DNA from: Leptasterias polaris
Lineage: Eukaryota; Echinodermata; Asteroidea; Forcipulatida; Asteriidae
Assembly (NCBI GenBank): GCA_037783415.1
Contig: JAZGTN010000054.1
Coordinates: 558,001 to 622,000, forward strand
Direction of reading: 5' to 3'
Length of the DNA: 64,000 nt
Shown here piece by piece: positions 33,501-44,856 of this stretch. Within the stretch, counting starts at the first letter, position 1; every line of letters starts with the position of its first letter. Both the position numbers and the translations under genes were made by a program. The notes below the pieces were generated by a model. It was not told the origin of the DNA and made no database searches. It saw only the letters and a list, made by a program, of their open reading frames with translations.

Positions 33501-36500
33501 CAGAGAAAATTTCAGAATTATTCTTCTTTAAACATATTTCAGGACCATTTAGAAAATATATAAAGTTTATGAACTGCATTTTACCTAGATTTGTGGACAA
33601 GTTGTTAATGTTTGTCTCTGTGATAGTTATAGTGTAATACACTCAGATCTCCGCGACCGAAGACTGCTCTTGTGCAAGGCTGCTGGCTCCCATCTAGAGT
33701 CACAAGAGCAGTAGTCTTGCGGGGGCCAGCAGTCTCGCAAAAAACAACGCTATCATCGCAACAAACATTTCACAACTTGTCCACAAGTCTACATTTTACC
33801 CAAAGTAGCCACAAAATTCCATACAAAATATGTAGCTGTTGCTCAAAAAGGAACCACATTTCTCACCTGTTCCAAGACAGACTACAATCAAATCTGCACC
33901 AGTCACTGCCTTCATTATATCTAGCTGGTTGTAAGTGTCACATACTGGATTGCTACAACCTGCAGCATAGTGGTTTACTTGAGCAAGATTCTTCAGACCA
34001 GTCCTTGGAGTTGTTATGAACTTGGGATCAGTCTGAGGTTGATAACTACCCAACAATTGTTGTGGAGAGTCTGCAAATGGACCCACTATCTGGAGTTAAG
34101 GGAGAATGAGGGAAAAATCAAAAATCTTTAAACAAATAATAGGGTTTTTAAAACTTTGCAAGGTGGGAAAACTAAGCTTGGTGGTTGAATCTAGGTAAAA
34201 TCTTTAATGAGCTGGGATGGTTCTGGAAAGATTCAGTCAGTGAAATGACTCAACGTTTCGATCGGAATTCTTTGATTGTCTTCAGAACAAAAGTACTGTG
34301 TGGGAGAATCCACTTGATGAAGCATGAAGGCTGGGAACTAGACCAGGATCTACTGAAATGATGCTTACTGCTGCATCATTTGGGAACAAGAAGCACAAAA
34401 AGCACAAGGCGCTACGTATCATGTTGACAAGAGTTTAACAATTCAGACATTACATTTTCTAGAGACAAAGATTAATCCATTTGATAACTCATCTTACGAT
34501 TAAAGGGAGTTTATACTTTTGGTAAATGTCAAAGACCAGTATCCTCACTTGGTGTATCCCAACATATACATGAAACAATAAACCTGTGAAAGTTTAAGCT
34601 CAATCGGGCATTGCAATCACCAGAAAAAAGTGGGGAAAAACCTTAAGTGTTTTCACTGTTTTCAAACATCGAGTTTTTGACTTATTGAGATCAAAACTAA
34701 TTGTTTTACTCATTTCTCAAAAACTATAGCATTTAAAGCAAAAATATTTCAAAGGGAGTATCCCATCATGACCATCTTTATACCACGTAAGTTATGTGTG
34801 AATCTGTGAACATTTATATTTTTACTCTTACCAATGTTACAAACACCCTTTAATCGTAGCTCTATTTGACATTTGCCCCTGTGTACTTAAAGGGGCTGTG
34901 TCGTCATAATCAAACCAGGCATGTGGCTGTACATGGAGTTATGAACTTTCACCCAATAACTATCCGCTTGCCCTCCCCCTATCATGGAGAGCCTGGGTGC
35001 TGTAATTCAATTTACAGCCACAGCCTTGCTTTGCATCATGACATCACAGCCCCTTGGAAGGATATATTCTTGTGAAATATTTCACAGCCTAGTGTAATGT
35101 TGAAAACCTGAATGACAATAAAAACAAATCTATAAAACAAAATCAACTCATCATCCGCTGACTAAAGTTTGTAACTCAAAAAGAGTACAAAGAGTATAAT
35201 CCAGCTTTTACCGTTCACTTTATACAGTAAGCAGTGTATAAAAGTGATTTGTTCACTCGTCATAAACCCCACAAAATCTAGCTCAAGATTTTATTTTGAA
35301 GGTCTTGACAGAATAACTTCTATAAACTACAACTCAAGTCAAGTATGCAGTAAATTCATTTTGGAAGGTGCGACTATCTTCAAAGCTAAGAATAACTTAC
35401 AGCTAATGTATGGATTTTGCTAACTGGTAGAACGCTTCCTTCATTCTTCAGTAAGACAAATGACTTAATAGCTGCCGTAATCGCTACATTCCGGTGAGGT
35501 TCAGACTCGACAATATCCTTGGCATCAAAATCAGCATAAGGATTCATTGCAGGTGGGTCAAACTCTCCCAATCTCAGTCTGGTGTAGAAGAGAGGTCTGA
35601 CCAAGGCCCTGAGTTCTGCCTCAGCCACCAGGCCTAGCTGTAATGCCTTAGTGAGGTTGGTATACACATTTTGAGCTGAGTAACATAACTCTAGGTTACA
35701 TCCTGCTTTGACTGCAGCTACTGCGGTCTCGAGAGCAGTTTGTGTGTACTTGTGCTTTGTCAGGACATACTCCACTGCTTTTTGATCGCTGACTACATAT
35801 CCTTGGAATCCAAACTCAGTGCGGAGGATGTCAGTGAGAAACCTCTTGTTAACGCATGAAGGGACACCATTAATACTGGGAACAAATTAAACATTATGGT
35901 ACAGAGCAAAAACAACATATTGAGAAATTGCATGCACTTTAAAATCAAGAAAATTTTTAGCACAGATTTATTGCTGCATAACTGGCATCTATGGATCTGA
36001 CAGTCAATGATGTGAAGTGGACAAGTGCATCATTACACAATGTGCAACACAATGTGCAACACAATGTGCAACACAATGTGCAACACAATGTGCTACACAG
36101 CTTTCCTATTTGCAGTGAATTCATGCTTGACACTACCTGATCATACACACTGTAACTATGACTACAGCACTAACACTCGGCATCCCATAATAAGACTTTA
36201 TTTTGTACACACTGTGACTACGACTGAGTCCTAAGACTTGAAAAGAGTAAAGATTCAATCTTGTAAACACTACTATGAGTACTCACTCAGAATCCCATAA
36301 TAAAGACTCTATCTCATACAAACTACTATGAGTACTGACACTCAGAAACCAATAATAAAGACTCCATCTCATACACACTACTGTGAGAACTCACACTCAG
36401 AAACCCATGATAAAGACTCTATCTCATACAAACTACTATGAGTACTCACACTCAGAAACCCATGATAAAGACTCTATCTCATACAAACTACTATGAGTAC

Positions 36501-39500
36501 TGACACTCAGAAACCAATAATAAAGACTCCATCTCATACACACTACTGTGAGAACTCACACTCAGAAACCCATGATAAAGACTCTATCTCATACAAACTA
36601 CTATGAGTACTCACACTCAGAAACCCATGATAAAGACTCTATCTCATACAAACTACTATGAGTACTGACACTCAGAAACCAATAATAAAGACTCCATCTC
36701 ATACACACTACTGTGAGAACTCACACTCAGAAACCCATGATAAAGACTCTATCTCATACAAACTACTATGAGTACTCACACTCAGAAACCCATAATAAAG
36801 ACTCTATCTCATACAAACTACTATGAGTACTCACACTCAGAAACCCATGATAAAGACTCTATCTCATACAAACTACTATGAGTACTCACACTCAGAAACC
36901 CATGATAAAGACTCTATCTCATACAAACTACTATGAGTACTCACACTCAGAAACCCATGATAAAGACTCTATCTCATACAAACTACTATGAGTACTCACA
37001 CTCAGAAACCCATGATAAAGACTCTATCTCATACAAACTACTATGAGTACTGACACTCAGAAACCAATAATAAAGACTCCATCTCATACAAACTACTGTG
37101 AGAACTCACACTCAGAAACCCATGATAAAGACTCCATCTCATACACACTACTGTGAGAACTCACACTCAGAAACCCATAATAAAGACCATCTCATACAAA
37201 CTACTGTGAGAACTCACATTCAGAAACTAATAATAAAAACTGTTACTCATACACACTACTGTGAGTACTCACATTCCGAAACCCACAATAAAGACTCCAT
37301 CTCATACACACTTCTGTGAGAACTCACACTCAGAAACCCATAATAAAGACTCCATCTCATACAAACTACTGTGAGAACTCACACTCAGAAACCCATAATA
37401 AAGACTCCATCTCATACACACTACTGTGAGAACTCACACTCAGAAACCCATAATAAAGACTCCATCTCATACACACTACTGTGAGAACTCACACTCAGAA
37501 ACCCATGATAAAGACTATCTCATACAAACTACTATGAGTACTGACACTCAGAAACCAATAATAAAGACTCCATCTCATACACACTACTGTGAGAACTCAC
37601 ACTCAGAAACCCATGATAAAGACTCTATCTCATACAAACTACTATGAGTACTGACACTCAGAAACCAATAATAAAGACTCCATCTCATACAAACTACTGT
37701 GAGAACTCACACTCAGAAACCAATAATAAAGACTCCATCTCATACAAACTACTGTGAGAACTCACACTCAGAAACCCATAATAAAGACTCCATCTCATAC
37801 ACACTACTGTGAGAACTCACACTCAGAAACCCATAATAAAGACTCTATCTCATACAAACTACAGTGAGAACTCACATTCAGAAACTAATAATAAAAACTG
37901 TTACTCATACACACTACTGTGAGTACTCACATTCCGAAACCCACAATAAAGACTCCATCTCATACACACTTCTGTGAGAACTCACACTCAGAAACCCATA
38001 ATAAAGACTCCATCTCATACAAACTACTGTGAGAACTCACACTCAGAAACCCATAATAAAGACTCCATCTCATACACACTACTGTGAGAACTCACACTCA
38101 GAAACTAATAATAAAAACTGTTACTCATACACACTACTGTGAGTACTCACATTCCGAAACCCACAATAAAGACTCCATCTCATACACACTTCTGTGAGAA
38201 CTCACACTCAGAAACCCATGATAAAGACTATCTCATACAAACTACTGTGAGAACTCACACTCAGAAACCCATAATAAAGACTCCATCTCATACAAACTAC
38301 TGTGAGAACTCACACTCAGAAACCCATAATAAAGACTCCATCTCATACACACTACTGTGAGAACTCACACTCAGAAACCCATAATAAAGACTCTATCTCA
38401 TACAAACTACAGTGAGAACTCACATTCAGAAACTAATAATAAAAACTGTTACTCATACACACTACTGTGAGTACTCACATTCCGAAACCCACAATAAAGA
38501 CTCCATCTCATACACACTTCTGTGAGAACTCACACTCAGAAACCCATAATAAAGACTCCATCTCATACAAACTACTGTGAGAACTCACACTCAGAAACCC
38601 ATAATAAAGACTCCATCTCATACACACTACTGTGAGAACTCACACTCAGAAACTAATAATAAAAACTGTTACTCATACACACTACTGTGAGTACTCACAT
38701 TCCGAAACCCACAATAAAGACTCCATCTCATACACACTTCTGTGAGAACTCACACTCAGAAACCCATGATAAAGACTATCTCATACAAACTACTGTGAGA
38801 ACTCACACTCAGAAACCCATAATAAAGACTCCATCTCATACACACTACTGTGAGAACTCACACTCAGAAACTAATAATAAAAACTGTTACTCATACAAAC
38901 TACTGTGAGAACTCACACTCAGAAACCCACAATCAAACCAACCTACTAATAATCTCACCTATTATAGCTACACATGATACCATATGATCCTGCCTTCACA
39001 CACTCACGAAATGCTGGAAGATATGTCATATAGAGGTCCTGATCTGTTACCTGGAATTTGGAAACAAGCCATAAGTTGAACATTTAGATGAACATTTTCC
39101 CCCAAATTTGGCACAACTGAAAGATGTAGCAATTTCCCTTCTGCGTGCATGACAACCTACATGTAGTACATTTACCAATGTTTTTACCAAAATAAAGTCT
39201 AAGAGATCTACTTAACCACAAAAACGATGCAATTTTAACAAACAACTTGCACTGTTTAGTCTCACAGGGATAGAGATACAATCTTTTAGATAGAAAAGCA
39301 TTTTGTTCTTTACACTCATCATGCTGGTGAAGCAGTCTTTGGCTCTCTATGTTGATGAGTATTAGTAACCTTTATGCACCAATAAAATCAAAACATATTT
39401 GGAGTGCCTCTTTGCCTGGCGTGATGGGAACATTTTCAACCTTCAGTTAGCATAATTGTGAAGTGCAAAATTGCAAAGGAATCTCCCGTACAAAGTATAA

Positions 39501-42500
39501 TTGCCAATTGGTATTCGATCAAAAACTTGCACAAAATGAAAAAATAAAATTCATGCCAAGAAATGTAACAGCTTTACATCAGTTGCTGAAGCAACGAAAG
39601 GAGGTTCTTCTTTATCAATAGAAATTTCCAAGGGCCCCGGAAATGTTTTGGATTCTAGATGCTCTGTGGTGCAATCTGAGCAACTTCTGGCTTAATCCGT
39701 TGAATCAATTTTTTCTTTAAATCATCACATTTTTTGTTACATTGACTCCTGAACCTACCATAGATTTTGATTTCATAAAAAGTATTTCTACGTTTTCCAT
39801 GTCAGTAGTGAAGGGTTGTTGGACACATGAAAATTGTTCCCATTAAAAAACATAATATCCTTGGAATGCTTTTGCTTTTTTATTACATGCTCACTGCTCA
39901 ACTGGAATGGAAATTGAATTGTATGGTAGCAAGTAAAAAAAATATATATAATTCAGTCATTGACAGTACTTTAGCTCGGGGAAAATTGTAGGGAGTGGGA
40001 AACTGGGGGGAAAAACTGGGAGGAAAAAATGGGGGGAAAAATGGGGGGAAAAAATTGGGGGGATAATTGGGAGAAGAAAAAAAAAGGAGCCCGCAGCAAA
40101 GGACTGAGTAGCCGGTGAAAACGCCGGCAGCCAGCGCTTCTGGAAAACCCTAAAGAATCAAGGATTCAAGTTTCCTTGAAGATAAGTAGTGTATGCAGGG
40201 CAACCAACTTGAACTATTTGGGCATTCCCTATACAGCAATCCTTCACCGATCTTGAACTCTTGGTGGCAGCAGATACCGCCATTATTGCGGTGGTACCTG
40301 GGTGGTACTGCGCTGCCGAGCGACGGGTTTAAGCGATTTGCAAAGTGAAAGTCCAATAACCCGCGACTGATCAAATGATCGCCGTGTAGCCCAAACCTTA
40401 TACCAGTCGCTAAGCAGCGCAGTACCACCCAGGTACACCGCAGTAATGGAGGCATATCTGCTGCCACGAAGAGTTCAAGATCGGTGAAGGATTGCTGTAT
40501 AGGTAAAGAAATGTTATCAATAAATCAAATCAAATTTAAATGAATCATATCGTACCACAGCATTGAATGTAAATCTTGAGGTAGGGATATCTTCTGGTCC
40601 ACTGTGTACATCAAAGTGTTTACATCCAGCACTAGTGCGGAGTATCCTCTCATCTGTGCCTCGTAGTCCATTAATAAATGCCTTGGCTGCTACTCCCGTC
40701 AAGAATGGATCCTCACCATATGTTTCCTAATCGTCATTAAACAGAAAAGTGATCATAATGAGAGAGAAATTGTAACTTTTTTAATAAATCTTTTTAATGT
40801 GAGTATAGGCCGACTATTATAAATGTGTTTTGTGCTTTTCAGCATTTCAAGAGACTTGAGTTTGACTACAATTCTTTCCATCCTTTGGTTCAGGCTTTTT
40901 CCATGTTTAAAAGGGCCTTAAAATAAATCATAATACGTTGTTTCCATGACCAAGTATGAAAAAGCAAGCACATCAGATGGAGAACAAAAACCGCGTAAGT
41001 TTTTTGAGATACCACTGAATCAAGTTTCAAATACCACTCCACTAAATGATAAAAGACAAACTACCAAATTATTCAAAATTGTTTCCAATTTTAGTTTCAA
41101 AAGGCACAAGTGCATACATGTACTATACAAAAAAAGTTTAACAATCTACCTGTAAACCATCTTTTGCTTTTAGTTGTGAAGCATATAGGGGCATTGCTTG
41201 GCAACAGACAGCTCAGGATCATGGGATAGAGAGAAATGGATAATTGGTGAAGAGCCAATTTCTTTCTGCAGTAGAGTGAAATAGAGAAAGAAGTAAAAAG
41301 CAATGATGAAGTTCGGTACCTGATTACGCCCCCATAGAGGGTGTCTCATTATGTTGACAACTGGGCTGAAACAACTTAATCCACCATGATCACGGTGGAT
41401 ACCATGGTGTGTTAAGTTGTTATACTTTGCTCGGACCTCCTCACTAGTCGCCTTGGCTACTTCATAAATTACATTCACACTGCAAAGAGCAAAAGTTTAA
41501 TAAAACATGCAAACCATAAGAAGCATGAAATATTTTGGTTTATACTTGACAGGATTTCACAAAAGCACTAAGTAATTGATTCATAATCATAAGAGTTGAC
41601 AGTTACATAACCACAGTAGCCCTAATGTAGTTTGTGTGTGACATCACACTTTGAAAAAGGTCTCCATGGAGGTAGAATAACGGAAACAAAATTTCTACAT
41701 CCCATCTCCATGGTCTACAGCATGATTTTAAGCATGGAGATCGGACTTCCTCCATTTGGTCTAGAGCCTGGACTTGCTAAATTTATTTATACTTATAGGC
41801 CCCTCATCACCATCATCTGGGGAGTACAGGACTCTTGCTGGGGATTGTCCTACAGTAGGTGAAAAGGTTTAATAACCAAAAGAAGAATGGTAAACAGAAA
41901 TAACCGGGATATTTTGCCATTACTGTTCTCATCAACCCATGCAAAACCAGACACTGGACAGTAACAGGAACACGTAATCCAAAAAAAATTCCAAAGGTGG
42001 TGGGTCTCGAGGTTGAAGTGCAAGTAAAAACAGCCGATATTAGGGGAGTAACCGAGGCTTTAGTTTTTAGCCGGGTCTACTATTGACTATTAAATCATTG
42101 TCAGATCTCTGCTGAAGTTGGTTCAGGCCTAGGCTCCCAACCTCAGTTAACTTAAACCATCCATGGAGGAAGAAAACTCCATGGTTAAATAAACGGATGT
42201 TTCAACTTAACATTTAAATAAAAGTAATAAACGCTTACTCAAATGTGGCTGCCAGGCCCAATGCCTGTGGGAAAGATGTTGCATTTCCTGCCTCACCGTC
42301 TCCATGAATACACTCTGTGTTCCAGTTATACGGACCGATACCTAACCGTGTGATGGCAGGAGCTGGGCCGTTGGGTCCCGCTCCACCACGGGTCAACTGC
42401 AGCACGATGTCTGGCACATCTAGACGGGAAACTAAATCATCCAGTCGCTCCTCCCAAGAAAGTGAAGTATTTTTGAAAGGGAAAGCTGATTGTGACGATA

Positions 42501-42576
42501 CAGCTGAGAGAAAACATATGATGTTTAATAACCGAAAGAAGAATGGTAAACAGAAATAACCGGGATATTTCGCCAT
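30600..42576 (-). CDS. Secreted GH3 beta-xylosidase-like enzyme, gene A
   Basis: Ten exons: 42576-42239, 41479-41320, 40726-40556, 39050-38959, 35875-35401, 34089-33867, 33313-33224, 32063-31852, 31449-31246, 30893-30600 (TGA). They sum to 2259 bp, 752 aa, all GT-AG, phases 2,0,0,2,0,1,1,0,0. An N-terminal hydrophobic signal (residues about 1-30) precedes AFPF and a GH3 N-terminal barrel. Seen: GPYNWNTECIHGD, TEFGFQGYVVSDQ with the probable nucleophile Asp284, Lys202-His203 in SAGCKHF, and ESEGNDR with the likely acid/base Glu near 491-493. The last two exons form the C-terminal fibronectin III-like domain (FYPFGYGLSYTQF-type motif, here LYPFGYGLSYTQF). GH3 xylosidase relatives cleave terminal beta-xylosyl or arabinosyl residues from plant or algal polysaccharide; the exact substrate here is inferred. 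Gene B upstream is its tandem paralogue. Confidence 0.9.
30951..31046. repeat. 43-bp tandem repeat, about 2.2 copies
   Basis: Units starting ATTGAATGTG at 30951, 30994 and 31037, in the last intron of GH3 gene A. Confidence 0.7.
34500..34853. mobile_element. MITE with AAAGGG termini, copy 2
   Basis: Same family as 5132-5479: TTAAAGGG at the left, CCCTTTAA at the right, and the shared interior (ACCTGTGAAAGTTTAAGCT and CATGACCATCTTTATA). The copy is divergent. It sits in the intron between exons 5 and 6 of GH3 gene A. Confidence 0.7.
36035..36098. repeat. 12-bp tandem repeat, about 5 copies
   Basis: The unit ACACAATGTGCA repeats about five times with a final variant, in intron 4 of GH3 gene A just before the large minisatellite. 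Confidence 0.8.
36130..38935. repeat. 55-bp minisatellite, ~2.8 kb, with higher-order structure
   Basis: About 50 copies of a 55-bp unit (CTCACACTCAGAAACCCATA, ATAAAGACTCCATCTCATAC, ACACTACTGTGAGAA) fill most of intron 4 of GH3 gene A; the first 120 bp are degenerate. Many units contain the palindrome TGAGTACTCA, extended to TGTGAGTACTCACA in some. Variant units recur at a 548-bp spacing (for example 37863 and 38411, 38139 and 38687), giving a higher-order repeat of about ten units. Repeated short open frames in it are artefacts of the repetition. Confidence 0.95.
39975..40090. repeat. G/A-rich low-complexity tract
   Basis: A purine-rich tract of GGGGGGAAAAA-type repeats in intron 3 of GH3 gene A. 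On one strand it is almost free of pyrimidines and could form triplex or G-quadruplex structures. No coding content. Confidence 0.7.
40228..40502. mobile_element. Foldback element with 89-bp inverted arms
   Basis: The left arm (40228-40316, start CCTATACAGCAATCCTTCAC) and right arm (40414-40502) are inverted copies with only a few mismatches and a 97-bp spacer. Both arms include AGATCGGTGAAGG or its complement and a GTACCTGGGTGGTACTGCGC-type core. It is a noncoding MITE/foldback in intron 3 of GH3 gene A, between exons 4 and 3. A target duplication is not evident. Confidence 0.8.
41872..41925 (-). pseudogene. Duplicated 5' end of GH3 exon 1 inside intron 1
   Basis: About 50 bp nearly identical to the start of exon 1 (42521-42576). 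On the minus strand it retains an ATG at 41920-41918 and reads MAKYPGYFCLPFFF, then diverges into a frame that stops 35 codons after the ATG. More distant upstream flanks also show spaced similarity (around 42100 and 42820), so promoter plus exon start may have been duplicated together. It probably does not give a functional enzyme because the GH3 part of exon 1 is missing. Confidence 0.65.
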
Positions 42577-43357
42577 ATTTTGTTAACTGTTATTTATTAA
42601 TAGTAGTGCCTTGTTATTCCTTTCCGCATATCTGCAGCATGTGCACTATTTACATTTTACGCGCTGTGGCTGCAGGTCAAAGGGCGATCATCCCAAAAGC
42701 AAGTTATGGGCGGCCAAATGAACAAACAACAAGAACCACGCAGGCAAAACACGGAATTGAAATTCTGACTACAAAGAATAATCAAAAAGTTAAACAAATC
42801 ATGTTCACATTGATCACAATCAATGTCAGATATCTGTGCTCAAGTTGGTTGATCAGCTCCCATCAGCAAAACGAATTTTGTGTTGTAGTAGGTCTAGAGA
42901 GGCTATCTTCTGTCAAAACCTGCCTTCCGGCCATTGGCAATACCCAAGGGTCTAAGGTCTTCCTAGTCATTTATGTCACTGTCTCCATCATACGCTATAG
43001 GTCAACCCCATCACAAACCCTTCCTAAATTAGGCTTCCTAAGTGTAAACTGTAAGGTGAAACTGACGGTCATTAAACAATTTTCAAACATTTAGTTTTAT
43101 AAAATTCAGTAAAACATTTTATTTACGAAAGAAAAGTTTCTCCACCAATACCGATATGAAAATAAACACTGAGATACTAAAGGGCCAAAACCAAAATAAT
43201 CTAAACTAAACAGTGGCGTAACTAGACATTTTCATTTGAGGGATTGGAAAGATAAAAGTAAAATAAAAACAATTAGAGAGCAATTAAGTGTGATATACTT
43301 AGTACAAATTTGTTACAATATATATGATGTACTGAACCAAACGTTTATGCTTAGGAC
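42577..43357. other. Intergenic upstream of GH3 gene A
   Basis: I see no real gene. A 183-codon plus-strand open frame (42543-43094) overlaps the antisense of exon 1 and has no domain-like composition. The region should hold the promoter of GH3 gene A, but I see no clear TATA box. Confidence 0.4.
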
Positions 43358-44008
43358 CAAGGGCGTCGATCGCTACTGAAAAGTAGGGGGGACGGGCGAG
43401 AAGTCTTGAACAAATACATCTTACATTAATTGCACCCCACACCATTACTTTTACATATCCATTTTAATATGCTTCGGGAGTCCGGCGTTTATCGTGTGTC
43501 AGCTTGAAACTCTTCGAAAAAACAAAATACTGGATTTTACTACATTTTGTGCCTTGTGCGATTGTAACAAAATGTAACACATTTGCACACGTGCGCGCAC
43601 ACACAGACTTCCTTTTATATGTGTGGAGGGATCGTGTACCGTACATCATACACAAACGACGCATAACTTGTGATAACAAGGTATGTAAGCGGGATTTTGG
43701 CGTTCATGTCTTGGACGAAACTTGTCGTTAGAACGGAAATAGGCCCAAAATACCATTCTGCGCGTGGTCCATCAGAAAAAAGATGAAAATGATGAAAACA
43801 TTTCACCGTTTGTTCGCTATTCTTTTATTTGAGCACAAATTGTAATGAAATATTAAATCAAGAAAATGGTGTATATTTTTATATTTTGTTGCATATTTCT
43901 AATGAACAGTCAATCAAAAAGTGGGGGGGACATCTGATATGCTGTCCCCCCCAGTCTAAAAAGTGGGGGGGACATGTCCCCCCCGTCCCCCACCCATCGA
44001 CGCCCTTG
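43358..44008. mobile_element. Non-autonomous hAT element, family CAAGGGCGTCGAT, copy 2
   Basis: The 651-bp element has the same ends as 10479-11348 and a perfect 8-bp target duplication CTTAGGAC (43350-43357 and 44009-44016). Compared with copy 1 it has internal deletions and much shorter G/C runs. It lies between GH3 genes A and B. No transposase. Confidence 0.88.
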
Positions 44009-44262
44009 CTTAGGACTCAAGGAGCCAACAGTCTGGCTAGATCATATGTTACCTTTTTGAGCAAGCATTGCCTGACTGCATCTGTCACAAACAGGTGATA
44101 CTGGGAAAATTCAATAGTGTTCAAGATTCCGTCCAGTTCAGTTATTATATAAAGTTCAGAGCAATAAAACCATTACTTTTACCATAAGATTTTATACTAT
44201 TTCCTTCTATCTAATTGAGTGGGTTTTTTTGGTGGTGTTTTTTTTTTTTTTGGGGGGGGGGG

Positions 44263-44576
44263 CAGAGCTCCCCAAGTACGCAACTGAATTTAAACAATAG
44301 GTAACAATTTAAGTTGAAGGCATAGTATAGTACTGATCTGATAGCCATGATTCTATATCAACCATTCAAAGTATTTCACATTTTCAAAGTAACCATATGA
44401 AACATATATATTTCAGAGCTCCCTAAATAAAGTATGCAACTGAATTTAAACAATAGGTAACAATTTAAGTTGAAGGCATAGTTTAGTACTGATATAAGTA
44501 ACAACAAATCTGATAACCATGATTCTATATCAACCATTCAAAGTATTTCACATTTTCAAAGTAACCATATGAAACA
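44263..44576. repeat. ~150-bp tandem duplication
   Basis: Two copies of a segment starting CAGAGCTCCC and ending CAAAGTAACCATATGAAACA lie 151 bp apart, just downstream of GH3 gene B. A T/G homopolymer tract (44222-44262) precedes it. Confidence 0.8.
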
Positions 44577-44856
44577 TTTCAAGGTATTCTACTTTAGCTA
44601 GTGTTTAGACAGCCATTTTATCTACTAATAGGAATATTTTTCAACTTCTTAATACAAAATATATATAAAAGTTTCATGACTGTTGCATTTCAATCATAAA
44701 TACCCGTCATTTTTTAAATTCACCAACAATTATGTGTGCTAACTGAATAAACATTGCATAAAATGTTTTAAAGTATGCTGACGAAAATTGCCCTCATATC
44801 TTATAAAAAGGAAATTGAATTCAGCTTGACAGCAAAGATCTCATACACCCAACTAA

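Noticed and set aside
36025..38908. CRISPR-like array
   Set aside because: The 55-bp direct repeats have no unique spacers and no cas genes, and they sit in a eukaryotic intron; it is a minisatellite.
42543..43094. 183-codon plus-strand ORF
   Set aside because: It starts antisense to GH3 exon 1, has low-information composition, no domains, and includes part of a duplicated noncoding region.
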